Below are positions 30,301 to 42,322 of a stretch of 64,000 nucleotides of DNA, one piece after another. Below the pieces are notes generated by a model that worked only from the letters and a program-made list of their open reading frames with translations, was not told the origin of the DNA and made no database searches. Positions within the stretch are counted from its first letter, which is position 1. Every line of letters starts with the position of its first letter. The position numbers were made by a program, and so were the translations under genes. The stretch covers positions 54,950,078 to 55,014,077 of the forward strand of contig NC_091014.1 in NCBI RefSeq assembly GCF_041296385.1, written 5' to 3'. The stretch comes from Aphelocoma coerulescens (Eukaryota > Chordata > Aves > Passeriformes > Corvidae).

Positions 30301-33300
30301 ATCACAAGCGAAGGATTTCTTCCTGCTCTTGCAGAGTCAGTTGTCTTGACCCAGCTGGCTCTGTGTGCCCACATGCATCGGGAGTTTATCTGAAATCTTA
30401 GTATTTATGCAGATGTAGCATATATGGGGGATTTTCTTTATAAATTGAAGGTTGACTTACTTTATAAATACCCTCTTGGCTCATATACAGAGTATTTATT
30501 GTGCTTTACCACCATTTTCTAGTTTGGATCGGAAGCCAAAGAGGCAGTAACTATTTTTAGAGTGGAGAAATCACACTGAAAAAAAAAAAAGGAAAAATTT
30601 GTTTTCAAATCTTATTTGAAATCTGTGCTGTATCAGCAGCAAATAGCATTATGAAAGGGTAAAATCAGATTGCAAGTGCTTATTGGTACAATGTTACCAT
30701 AAATTCACAGAGCACTTTTCTGCATGAAGGAAAATTGACCATCTTTTACAGCAAATGTACAATCTCAGGGCACGATTTTGGAGTCATGTTCATGCGAGTA
30801 AGTAGTACTGTGTCTCACAGTCCCTGTGATGCGAATGCTGGACTGCTGGATAGCCAGCAGGTGGAGTCATCTATAATGGATGTGCCGTGATCTGGAAAGT
30901 TGAATAAGTACGAGGGGACACGTGGAAATTTCAGTTGGAAGTTGAGACCAAGGAAAATATACGGAATGGAACTGGAAAACTGTGAGCGTGGCAGATACAA
31001 AGAGATTAAACTTTAGCAGCAGCAGAGGAGGGACCTGCAAAATGTTTGGAATAGTGAAAAGCTGGAGCAATCCTGGAAACACTTCTGTGGCTTGGATCCC
31101 GAGGCGTAATTCATGCTGTTGTAATTTGCACAGATGGCGGATGTCTCAGGGGAAGGCTTGAACAGCTGGGAAACATCAGGGTGTGGGCCAGCTTCAACCA
31201 CACACCCTTTCTTTATCCCTGAATCAGTCACAGAAGTGAAAGGTGATACCGAGATTGCTGCAGAAAATATCTGCAAGCTATTCTCTGTGCTGGGAGACGG
31301 CTCCTCTTGTGCAGTGAGTCCTGTTAAGGACCAGCTTAGTTTGGCATTTTGTGGGTAAGAATGCATTTTCAGAAGCTTTTCAATAAACCAATTAGGGAGG
31401 AAGAATCAGCCTCGACTCCAGGGATTAGCCATGTAGTAAATTGAGTTGTAGCTAAAGGGCCCTAACAAACAGGGTGCTTCACTGAAAATGAACAGGAGTT
31501 ACGTGATAACCCCTGTTCTGTTTCGTGACGTGCCCAGTCACCACAGAGAATGTTTTGCTTTGTCCTTTGCTCTATCTGCCTGTTACACCAGGAATGAATG
31601 TTGCCTCCAGCAGGGCATTTGCCCTTCTCAAGCTGTGCGGCCTCCAGCCTATTTGGAAATGCACAGTTGCAAATAATGATTTGTACTCTCTCTTTGTCTG
31701 TGTGCCCGTGTAAGCTGAATAGTAATGTCAGGCTGCTGCAGGCTCATGTCTGTGAGAGGAGAGGGTGGCACAACCCTGAGGTGCTTCAGAGACACGGCCA
31801 GGGATGTGCAGCTAAGCCACTGGAGGACTGCATCAACAGCTGCCACTGCTGGCCCATTGATGTGGGCTGCAGCCTTCAGCAGCCTCTGGCTCACTTGTGA
31901 CAGGCAGCCGAGGAGAGTAAGTGCCAGGTATTTCCCCGGTACTGGATCTCTGGCACCCAGGGGGTAGGGGAGAGCCAATGAGGTTTTTCTTCTTCTGGTC
32001 TGTGCCTCCATGAAGGGAGGTACCCTGTGGTACCTCTGTGGCTCACACTGTTTGTCATTATCTTGGTCTTACTTATCTAGTCAGCCCTGTCATGTCAACA
32101 GGAAAACAAGAGGCCTTTCATTTCCCAGATATGTTCTTCACACACCATTCTGCTCTCATACATTGCTGGGATATAGTGGGATGCCCTTTCATGTTAGAAG
32201 TGCTGAAGGACCTACTTTATTCCCTATCCCTCCCAGGCATAAACAGTGCAGACAGATGGCATTTTTATGCTAATTGCATCCATGCAGGTAACTGCATCTG
32301 CGTTGCAGGTGCCATCCTGCTTTAGCAGCATCAGGACACCTAAAATGCCAGACCTGCTGTACAGCCTGATGCCCCACAGAACCACAGACCAAGCAAACAG
32401 CAACAATAAATGTGCTGCAGCGATGTTTGCAGGAAACAGGAAAATGAGTCAGGAAAGTTTTGCTTTGAGCTCTCTGGTAGTTTCCCAGCTGCTGACACTG
32501 CTGCCTTGCTGGAGTGCCGAGGTGCTTGGAGGTGTCTGCTGAAGCCAGGTGTCCTCATTGCAAGAGGTGGCACTGGGAAAAGAGCGGGTGCCTTGTGGGT
32601 GCTGATCCAGTGACTGACAGCTGCCAGCACCTTTGCGTCACAGTGACATATTGATATTGGCATCCTGCCACTGCTTGGGCACTGGCATCCTCCTGGCACA
32701 CGGTTTGGGCCAGGTGGCAAGGTCTTTGGATTTTGCTGACTTAGGTTATGTATTTTTAGCTATGTCTTCATTGGTTACAAGAAAAGGCAGCTTCTGCAGG
32801 TAAAATTCTGTAGCAAATTGCTGGCCTGAGATAAGGAAGAAGAAACATTTACCCACACTCGTTACTATGGAAAGCTCCATTGCCACTTCCTGCAAAACCA
32901 GGGCCAAAGTCCAGGCTGAAACTTTACCTTGGCGGCACTTCATTACCCGTGGGAGTACTGCTGTGAGGAAGAAGAGCATTTGGCTTCAGAGGTTTGTTTG
33001 ACTGGACAGAAACAGCAGGAATGAGCAGGGTTGGGCAAGGCACTAGGTCCCACCTGACCTGCTTAGCAGAGAGACAAAATCCTTCATGAAGGAGAGGAAC
33101 AAAGCTGCTGGAGGCTGAAAGGGCAAGAGGGAGCTGGTCAGCAAGGTGAGACATCGTGTGTAGATGATGGAAGCAGCAAGAAACTGTTCTCAGTTGTGGT
33201 GGTGGAGAGGAGAGATTTGCTTTGAAGTGTCTTGGAATGAATTCTATGCCTTCGGGCCAAAGACTAATGAGTGAGTTTGTGCCTCTCATCATGCCTGTGC

Positions 33301-35462
33301 CTTAGAACCTGCCTGAGTCACTGCCTCTGCTCCATTCAAGCACGTTCTGGGACCCAGCCCTTTGTACTTCCATAGATGTTTCACACCCGGCATCCTGATT
33401 GCACCTGATCTCCAGCCCAGTGGGAGACACCAGCACATGTTTCTCCAAGGAATCTCTTCAGAAGGTATCCTTCTCGGGGGAGGAAACCACAGCAACTTTA
33501 TTCTAAAATGATGTGAATCTGTTCAGGAAAGATACACTCTTCATGCCAGCTTCTGGGAGCTCTCTGCAAGGATAACATTTCTTAGGATTGCCTCTCTTTG
33601 ATCTGTCAAAGACAAAGCACTGGTGAGCACTCTGCAAACTCGTCCACGAAATCACAGCACATAGGAGCCTTTGGCAAGAGCGCTGTACAGCAGTGGAAGG
33701 GTTAACAGAAGAGTCAGCTGTCTGTTTAGTATGTCTCAGATGTCACACACAAATACCTAAAAGGCAGCTGGGTTGTGTGAAAGGAAATCAACGGATTAAG
33801 ATTGTGTCTCAGCTCAAAAGCTTTTTTGTGACTTCAGGAATGCCTCATATCCCATCTGTTAAATGGGGATAATACCTATCCCACAAACATACCATGAAGA
33901 TAAATTAATTAATCTTATTTTAAGAGGAACTGGAAAGAGCTGGATAAATAGTAATACGCAGTAACAAGGCAGTAATGTCAGAAAGCTCGCAATGGCACAG
34001 AGCAGGGCGGTGGCAGCTGCAGGTCACTTTGGTAGGAGGGCACAGTACCCCCCTCAGCTCTGTTCACCTGCACCATAACCGAGGGTGCTTTGTGCTCCGT
34101 GGTGGTCCTGGCTCCTCCCCTGGTGGGCTGCAGACCACAGCCAGCCAAAAATGCCTTGCCAAGGGATGTGCCTATGGCACTGCCAGCTCTGCCAGGAGTT
34201 GCTCTGTGGCACAGACCGTGTTCACATAGGATGCAAGGGAGAACTGGCAGCACCTTTGGCACCTGCATGGCAGGAGATGGTGAAAATGGGGTTAGGAGAA
34301 GGTGAAGAGAAAAATGGAGGCTGGGCACCATAAAGCGACTTCCTTCTTTGATATCCCCAAGGGAAGCATCAGACAGACACTCAGTTACCACAGTGAGAGG
34401 AGTGCTCCCAAGTGCACATACAGATTTATCTCCAAATTGTTTATTCCTAACTTGTCTGAACGTTGAAGCCTTCTGCAGCTCCTCACAGGCAACACCTTAA
34501 CCTGGACCCTTCATGTAGAACCCCTTGTCAAAATTAGGGCAGAAAGACAAATACAGGAATGATGCTTTTCTCTGTATGAACAGCATCCCAGTCATGAGAA
34601 TTCAGCTTCTTTCTAAGCCAAGAGTGGACTGAACATGTTCCTTCAATGTTGTTTGACAGTCTGGCTCATTTTATCAAACCCAGTCAAGATGAATGAGACG
34701 TGTGTTTACCCTTGGTGGGTGAGCAGACAAAAGCTGCATGTAATTGTCTTCTGGGTGCCTGCCACTCTGTGGGGATTTGTAGTCATTTTGAAAAAAGAGA
34801 TTTCCCCCGTCACTGGAGGAGACAAGCTGGCACCTCAGCACAAAACATACCACTTAAAATAGCTTTCAACATGGCCTTGAAAACTATTTTTGGATGAGAA
34901 AAAATGTGGTGTAAGGGAAGACTAGAGTCACGTATGGTAACTGTCACTCAAAACCAAAAGCTCTATAATTTCATGAAGATCAACAGATGTAGCATGTACA
35001 GGGACTATGGAAGACTAAGACAATCTAACTGGTCCCCAGGCTTTGTTACACATGGTGATATTAGAAAAGTCAAGAAAGGCTTCCTCAGTGTTCATTGACT
35101 CACACTGACCAACTCCATTTTTAGTTTGGAGGCAGCAGTAGAGTGTGATTCCCATCCCATAATCAAGCTAACCGCAGATTTGTATTATGATCTGTGGATT
35201 AGTTCTCCATCAAGTTGCCATGGCTTCCAGACTACTTTCAGGACAATACAGGCTGCCTATGCCTTCCTCATTCTAGAGCAGACATTGTCCTTAGTGCTAC
35301 CAGATTGCAGCTGCATAATGAAATCAAGTTTATGTTTTGGTTGAGGTTTCCAAATTTGTTCCTCAAGATCAAAAACGTGGAGACACACAGAACAGCCGAT
35401 GAACACGCTTTGGGTTCTTGCAGACTGGTGTCTCCATTTGGTTGGAAGTCATATAAAAATGA
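27319..35462. other. Intergenic DNA between MYH9 and RBFOX2
   Basis: No coding exon, RNA gene or full transposon recognised. The stretch holds a CpG-enriched block (about 27480-27720), an alternating purine-pyrimidine stretch (28829-28886), short homopolymer runs near 30026 and 30581, and AT-rich stretches near 30400-30700 and 33900. Nothing resembling APOL genes, which occupy the equivalent place in mammals, is visible. Confidence 0.65.
28829..28886. repeat. Alternating purine-pyrimidine, GT/TA-rich stretch
   Basis: Interrupted GT, GCAT and TATA dinucleotide steps. A degenerate microsatellite with possible Z-DNA potential. Confidence 0.6.
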
Positions 35463-35465
35463 GGA

Positions 35466-35536
35466 TACATACATATATATCTATATATCTACATATCTAT
35501 AAATCTGTATCTAGTTATCTAGCTATATATATATAA
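35466..35536. repeat. AT-rich microsatellite (TATC/TATA type)
   Basis: About 70 bp of imperfect ATATCTAT, ATACATAC and ATATATAT units, ending about 280 bp upstream of the RBFOX2 CpG island. Confidence 0.85.
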
Positions 35537-35809
35537 AAGTGCAGGAGAAACCCATGGAGGGACAGGAAACAAATGAAGCCCCTTTCTCAAGAAATCAGAT
35601 GTGCTCTGGGGCCGTCAGGTGAGTCCTGGAGTGAGGTGCACGGAGGAGGCCTGGAAAAGGCCGGAAAGAACACAAGGCACAGTGATGTGAGGTTGTGCTG
35701 AGCACGGATACGGAGCTACGGAGCTGGGCAGCACATCCCTTGCTGCTGGATGCTCCTGAAGCGGGGGTTCAAGCCAGTACCCATCACCCCAGATTCGCCT
35801 CAGTTCCTT

Positions 35810-37000
35810 ACTGGGAGAGCTGCGGAAACCTCACCCCCAAAGGCGGCCTGCGCCAGCCGGGCCGGGACCAAGCCGGCCACCGACGGGGGACCCGGCTCTG
35901 CCCGCGGGGTGGGTGCCCCGCACTCCTACGGCCAACGCGACCGCCGCAGCCGCTCCGGGGGTGCCGCACCCACCGCGGGCCCGCACGGGGCGGCCGCGGC
36001 CCGACCGGGGCGGGCTCGGCGCAGCCCGGCTGCCGAGCGCGGTGCTGCGGGCCGGCCCGGCCGAGCGGCCATTTCCCGCCGCCCCGCGCGGCTCCGCGGC
36101 GCCCGGAGCCCCGCGGCGGCCCCGCCCCGCCCCACGCTCCGCCCGCGCCCCGCCCCGCCCCGCCCGGCACCGCCGAAGGTTTCCGAACGGGGGTCGCGCT
36201 GCTCCGGTGGCGTTTCCGGAGATTGCCGAGGGGCTCCGGCCCCTCCCCAGCCGCCGCCGAGCCCGTGACCGAGGCGCTCCGGTGGGTCGGAGCCCGGCGC
36301 GCCCGCTGCTGCTCCGGTCGCGGCGCGGGGCTCGCCGCCCTCCTTCTCCTCCTGCTGCTCCCGCTCCCCCGGCAGCGCCGGGCACTGCGGTGACAGAGCG
36401 GGGCGATCGCGGCGGGGGACGGCCGGGGCTCCGGCGGCGCGGATGGCGGAGGGCGGCCAGCCCCCGCAGCAGCAGCCACAGCCGCAGCTCCTGGCCGGCG
36501 GCGGCGCGGGGTCCGCCCGCGGCGTGAAGCGGGAGCCGGAGCTGGAGCAGCCCATGGCCGGCGGGGACGGCGCGGAGGGCGGCCACAGCAAGCGGCTGCG
36601 GACGGAGGCGGAGGCCGACGGCGGCGGCATGCAGGTAGCGGGCAGGGCCGGGCCGTCCCCGGCTCTCCCTCCCCGGGGCTCGGCCGGGCCGGGCCGCGTT
36701 GGATTTCGATTTGCGGGATTCGGCGCGTTGCGCTCGGGCGTGCGGCCCTTTCCCCGCGGGCAGCGAGGCGAGCGGGGATCCCCCCGGGCTCCCCGACCCG
36801 AGGCGGGCGGCTCCCGGGGGCGCAGCCCAGCACGTGGGGCGGCGGCGCGGGGCCCTGGGGGAGCCGCCGCCGGGTCCGGCGTTCCGTGCACCGCCGGGCA
36901 GCCCGGGGAGGCCGCGGTGTCGGGGCCGGGCGCGGGGCAGCGGCAGCGGGTTTACCCGCGGCGCTTGGGGCTTGTACTAGGAGAAATCCCAGGTGCTGCC
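35810..37000 (+). promoter_or_regulatory. RBFOX2: RBFOX2 CpG-island promoter and 5' untranslated region
   Basis: GC content and CpG density rise abruptly near 35810 and fall near 37000. The block contains many CCGCCCC/GGGGCGG (Sp1-type) boxes, densest at 36117-36165, and no TATA box close to the start codon, as expected for a broad housekeeping-type promoter. The transcription start cannot be fixed from sequence, but probably lies between the Sp1 cluster and 36443. The island covers exon 1 and the first about 370 bp of intron 1. Large open frames on both strands here reflect the lack of AT-rich stop codons. Confidence 0.85.
36443..36634 (+). CDS. RBFOX2: RBFOX2 first coding exon (N-terminus, partial gene)
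   Basis: RBFOX2 (RNA-binding Fox homolog 2) regulates alternative splicing in the nucleus through a single RRM that binds (U)GCAUG. This exon encodes 64 residues upstream of the RRM. It starts MAEGGQPPQQQPQPQ, continues with a Gly/Ala stretch, then VKREPELEQP, a GGDGAEGG stretch, SKRLRTE (a basic, nuclear-localisation-like patch), and ends ADGGGMQ. It matches the known vertebrate RBFOX2 start in order and motifs (MAEG, KRE-ELE, SKR-RTE, DGGGxMQ) and ends at the same Met-Gln boundary, phase 0, with donor CAG|gtagcg at 36635. The start codon has C at -3 and G at +4, a moderate context. The RRM exons lie beyond the window. Same strand as MYH9, as in the human order. Confidence 0.9.
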
Positions 37001-38477
37001 TGGGAAGGGGGAGAAGCGGGGTAGTGGGGCGTCTTCTAGGTTGGTTCAGGATCCCGCGTTTCTGTCGTCTCCTGCCAGCGCGGTTTGATCGTCCCTAAAA
37101 CATCGCTTGTTCCAGGTGCACTGGCCTTTGTGTTTGTGGGGTGATGCTGCCAAGGTGTTTCTGCCTCCCTTTGTTTGGGTGTTGTGGAGGATTGTTTTAT
37201 TATGGCAGTTGCACTGGTCTTTTCTGCTTGTGTCTCTCGTGACGAGTATATCAAAGCTCTTTGGAAGCAGCGTGATTTATTCATCTGAACTTGTTTCTTT
37301 TCTCGCCCTTTTTGGGTTGGTAAGTGCTCCTGGCTTTCCAAGGGAAGCATCCTGTTCTCTCCACCGTGCTTCTCATCAAGATGCCAAATACTGGCCAACG
37401 CTCTTCCCTTTTTACTTCCCAGACTGTCCCCAGTTTCCATGCTCTAGAATTATTTATTTTTTAAACAGCTTGCAGCAGGAAGGTTTTGTTTGTGGTTCTG
37501 TCTGATGTTTAGCCTTTCATGGTGGTCTCTCCACCCCACAGCATCATGTTTTCCCCAGTGTGATGGTGTGGCCTGAGCGAATGCTGGACCTTCGCATCCA
37601 AGTGGTGCTGCTTGTACTCTCTCATGGGCCAGTGAAAATCGTGCTGTGCTCTTTTATCCCTTGAAGTAGTGTGTTCTCCCACATGTAGGTTTCAAGTATG
37701 ACTCAGGCAATGTGTACAATTGCAAGGAGAAAGATGCTCAGCATCGAAGGAGTGTTTATACGGTGTGTCTTGCTAGGAATTATGAATGAGTGCACAAACA
37801 TGGTGACATGAAATTCTTCCAGCTCTTCAAGTTGAACTGAGGCAGGGGTCCTGTGTAATTACAGAAGATGCACCAGTTTACCCTGCATATAGTGGCTTAA
37901 CTGATTGTTGTTGACGTAAACTGGGGTAAATCAACTGAAAATTGCCTAGGAAGGGACTTGGACTGGTTTAGCAAAAGTCTGATTTTTTTTTTGTTTTTAA
38001 TTACAAATGAGTACAATTTCTCTACAGATAAAAGACTCCCCTCCTATATTTACATTTTAAAGTGCTTTGTTGTCTGTTCAATGAATAATGCAAGATAGTA
38101 AGATTGCAGTGTTCAGCCATGGGGCTGCAACTGTATGTGTGCAGCAGTGTGTAGTGCTGGTGGTCATGATACTAGGGATTGATTGTGGAATTAACTAGCA
38201 GAAAGTTGGGGTCTATTTCTGTATCAGATAGTGGGAAGCAGTGGAGAAATTAGGTGTGGTGCAACGAGCAGAGTCCAATTTTTAAGTGTGTCTGTAGTTG
38301 GTGTAGCTATTTTTCAGATTAGGGCACCCATATTGTACTTATTTGGCATTCTTAGTGTAATTTTAATCTTTCCATATGTATTTATATATGGAAAAGATTT
38401 TTCAGTCCTTTTATTATAAAAGATGAAAATAAACATATATGTCTGTATGTATATATTTACAAATGTGTACCATTGTT

Positions 38478-38535
38478 TGGATCTAGGTGATCTTTAAGGT
38501 CCTTTCTAACCCAAACCATTCTGTGATTCTATGTT
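38478..38535 (+). mobile_element. CR1 LINE 3' tail fragment
   Basis: About 58 bp in sense orientation: the CR1 3' UTR end (tctttaaggtcctttctaac) followed by the terminal ctgtgattctatg repeat. A severely 5'-truncated copy. Confidence 0.85.
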
Positions 38536-39754
38536 CAGTATTTTCCCTTGACTTTTTTTAGTTTTTAAAGACTGTAGTTTATATATTTGGAGAATCTTCT
38601 CGTGTTTGCAGGCAAGCAGTACCAAATTTTAAGACAAACTTACAAATAATATCAGAGATAGGAAAAATGTGTTCTTTAATGTTTGGGAAATTCGTTATCT
38701 TTTTACTTAAAAGACAAACACAAGGTTGCCTATCGTGAGGATTTCTGTTCAGATAGTGCCTTCTTTTGAAGTACCTTATTTTAGAATAACGGGTTCTTTT
38801 TAGTAAATCCTCTATGTTTAACTGTACGTAATGCTTACAGGAGGAATAAAGAGCCTATTCTTTGATGGTTTTTTTTTCTCCCTCTCATATGTATTAGGGG
38901 CTTTCTGAAAGCTGGAAATAACACCAGCAACTGTTGTACCTTGTTTTTCCTGGAGATCCTGTCAATTTTCTACTTCCTGTTCCAGAGCCATGGGCTGTTG
39001 CTGTGTAAACTTGGTGACCTCATGTCTCTGGGCTGATAACAAGGAATCACGGAATGCCATGCCCACCACCATTTCTTCTTTGCATAGCCCCTACCTACCA
39101 GTGGCTCAGGGTATAAACACAGCGTGTAATGCTGTAGAATCATTTAGCTGTAGAAATTACTAATGTAGCTGTAAAACGAATAGATTTTTTGGGAGTCTGT
39201 TAACATGACATATCAAAACTAGCCCAAAGGAAGATAAGATAGTAGCTAGTTATTAAGACCTTGGGGCAGAGGGTGCCTAAAAGCTTTGAGTAGCCCTTAA
39301 ATCTGCTGGGCTTCTTGTTTACTGCTGTCTCAGGCCAGCATGCTCAGACAGCTTATGCAGTTAGGGTTTCATTATCTAATCCATCTTTGATCAGGCCGGA
39401 TAAATGGTGTTTGGCCAGTGCTGATCTTGTTAGGAGGGTGGTGTAAAGCTGCTTGAGTTGGGATTGGGACAAATCGGATCATGGCTGCTATCTGCTTCTG
39501 GGACATATTTCAGTTAATCGTGGCGTGGGAGGAAAAGGTCTACCAGGAACTGCTGGTTTTTAGCTCCCTCTGTTCCATAAATGGCAAAAGTCAAATGCCA
39601 CCAGCCAGGAATGTCACCTGGAAGTATTTGGATAGGTTTGTAAGCTTTGGAAGTAAAGGGCCCCAAAGGTATTGCTGCTTTTTAACTGTATAAAAAGCTG
39701 ACTTGGATGGTTGAATCATTTGGATCAGCTTGCTGATCTGGGTAAAAATAATAA

Positions 39755-39787
39755 TTCTCTTCTCCCCTAACACAGGGGAGAAGAGAA
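39755..39787. other. Perfect 13-bp inverted repeat with 7-nt loop
   Basis: Arms at 39755-39767 and 39775-39787 are exact reverse complements (ttctcttctcccc), separated by taacaca. One arm is all pyrimidine and the other all purine. Too short for a typical miRNA precursor. Function unknown. Confidence 0.9.
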
Positions 39788-42305
39788 AAAAAAAAGAAAG
39801 TTATATTAGCCTAAGTCACTTGTGAAACTGTACTGAAATGCAGTTGTTGATGCAGCTGTATTTGCTTCTTGTCAGAAAACACTGACTGCTGCACAGATGG
39901 AAGAGAAAGTACCCTTGCAACAATCCCTCTCCTCCATTCGTTGCATGATGAAAGATGAGAAATGTGGCTAGCTGGGAAGTGTCCCTTTCTCTTTAAAACT
40001 GCAGACAGGGGTGTAATTCCAGGGTGCTCTTTTTGTCTTCCCTTTCCAGGTGCTAGAGGTATACCAGACAGCTTACACTGCTGACAAAGTTACTAAAATA
40101 CATCCCCTTTGCTTTGCATTGGGTTGGATAAGTTAATCAACTCCTCATTCAGTCCCCAAGCTGAATTTTGATTTAGCTTTTTTATGGGGTCTAGTTTGGT
40201 TAGAAAATTTAAATTACACCTGGTGATAATATATGGGTGGAATTACATGCAAGGTGTGAACAGAGCTGATCCTTGTTCCTCTTTCATGAATGACTTGTGT
40301 GCTCAGTATCCCGGAATATTTGGGAGAATTACTCTTCTTGCAGCCAACTGGTCAGGACAGACACTTAATGCAGCTGTGGTCTATGCCTTGCCCAGTCCAC
40401 ATAAACCTTTAGTGGCAGCAATGAGTGGTGACTTTGTGTTGTCATTCAGCCATGTCTGCACAGGGTTCATAAAGATGACTAGTGGTGTTGAGATCAGTCC
40501 CCTGTGACTAAATGATGATGTAATAGACGATAAGTCTTTGCTCCACAAGAAAGTCTGTGGTTTCTCATCCTACTGTGAGCCAGAAGATGGTCTGTGACAC
40601 CCCCTACCAGCCTGACTCCTTTCCAGCACAGTGACTGGAAACCTTGAACTGCAGCGTGCCCCAGAAAGGGGAGAGTGGGGACATGACTGGTGCTTCATGA
40701 CAGCCAGTATCCTTGCTCAAGCTGTGGCCTGTTTGTGGTGCTCCAGAGGATGGCAAGAAATCGGTCTGCTGATAATTTCTAGGTAGGTTTGGGTTTACAA
40801 GTAAGAGGGCTGACTGGGATTGTCATCAAGAAGGGGCCAGTGAATAACAGCTTTTGTGCTGTGAGGGACCCTTTGGAAGTCTGTATTTTTAAATCTTACA
40901 GAAGAGAACATCTCGTTCCAGTAAATTGTGGAAAAGCTGTGTAATCAGGTTAGCTTTTTCCTCCCTCTTATTTTTCATGGCATGGCTGTCTTTGTAAAGA
41001 GATGCAGAGCAATGCAAGGGATACAAGATATTACAGTAAAAGAAGCGAAGTTCCAATCTATCGAAGCTGACCCCTGCCTTGGATCCAGGATGAGGTTTTC
41101 TGGGATGCTGTTTTGACAGAGAATTGCTGATGTGATGAGATGTAATGAATCACCTCTAAGTTTGTTGTTGTTTCTCTGTTTGCTTTTGCCCTTTGTTTTT
41201 TTAATATTTGAATGTTATGAGTTAGACTTGACACAGTCTGGGAACACTTAGAAAATCTCCGGTTCAAAGAAAACCTTTGGCAAACAGGCTGAAAGTTGGG
41301 ATTTTAGAGTTTTTAAGAGTGCTTTACTGTTGGCTCTATTCAGGAAAATGGAAAGCCCAACTGAAGTATGCTGCATGCTTTAGTACTCCTCCCGGCTCTC
41401 TCAGTATTTTTCTATAGATTCCAGAGGTTTGTGTTCAAAGGTGATGGCCACAGTTGTGAGGTTGGAAGCCAAAGAGAGGTCTGGCTCTACTGGAGATGGT
41501 TTCCTTCTGCATATGTGTACCAGCTGTAGACATAAGGTTTTTACTTTTCCTTTCAGAATTCCCGTTTAGAAATACAAGCGTTCTGGTATTTTGCAGGAAG
41601 CCTGGTCTCTCCCTTGCATGTTGGAAAGGTTGCCCACCTAGCTGAGATTGGAGCAGCTCCCAGGCACATCCTGTGCAACACCCTCTGCCAGCTGTTCCTC
41701 CCAGTGAACCAGCAAGCAGGGTCCCTGCCTTGCCCTTCTGCACTGGGGGTTAGCACCTCTGTGGTCAAGGTTGTCTCAAAGAAGTGCTGGTCACTGAAGG
41801 TTTAGCAGCTGTGTTCCTGTGCTGGCTTTGTGCTTTACTGGGACTGTGCTTTCAGTGACTGCTGTGGTGAGCCTGGTGGCAGCAGGAGTACCAGAACTCA
41901 CGAGATGCAAAGGAGGCAGCAGTAAAATAAAATAAATCAACTGCTTTATTTGCACTAGAGATAGGGAAGCTAAACTGAAGTTGAGACAGATCTGAACAGG
42001 ATTCTGTGTGTGGTCTGTGGCCCCCTGGAAACTGCTGCTGAAGGACATACCCCTGTTAGATTGGAAAAATAAAGCCTGTCGTTAGCAGTGTTTGGTTGGC
42101 TGCACAGAAACCTCTGCCCCTCTGGAAAATGTTAGAAATCACATTAGTTGAAGGTGTTTTAAAACCTATCACTCTATGCTGCTGACTTGTCTTGTGGCAC
42201 TCAGCAAACCTTAGTTTTTATATGACGTGAAAGAGAAGGGCAGATGTGTTGGTTGTCTGGAAATCTCTTAGTTAATTTGCCCGTCTCTGATATTACTTGA
42301 CTTTC

Positions 42306-42322
42306 TGTGTGTGTGTGTGTGT
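42306..42322 (+). repeat. (TG)n microsatellite
   Basis: About eight TG units, uninterrupted, in RBFOX2 intron 1. Confidence 0.9.

Noticed and set aside
35808..36891. Very long minus-strand open frames (up to about 341 codons) and matching plus-strand frames over the CpG island
   Set aside because: They overlap each other in several frames, are Pro/Arg/Ala/Gly-rich as random GC-rich DNA is, and lie on the RBFOX2 promoter. No domain is recognisable.
36635..37024. Extension of the RBFOX2 exon 1 frame past Met-Gln for another 130 codons
   Set aside because: The conserved exon boundary and the CAG|gtagcg donor fall at 36634; the extension is GC-rich intron.
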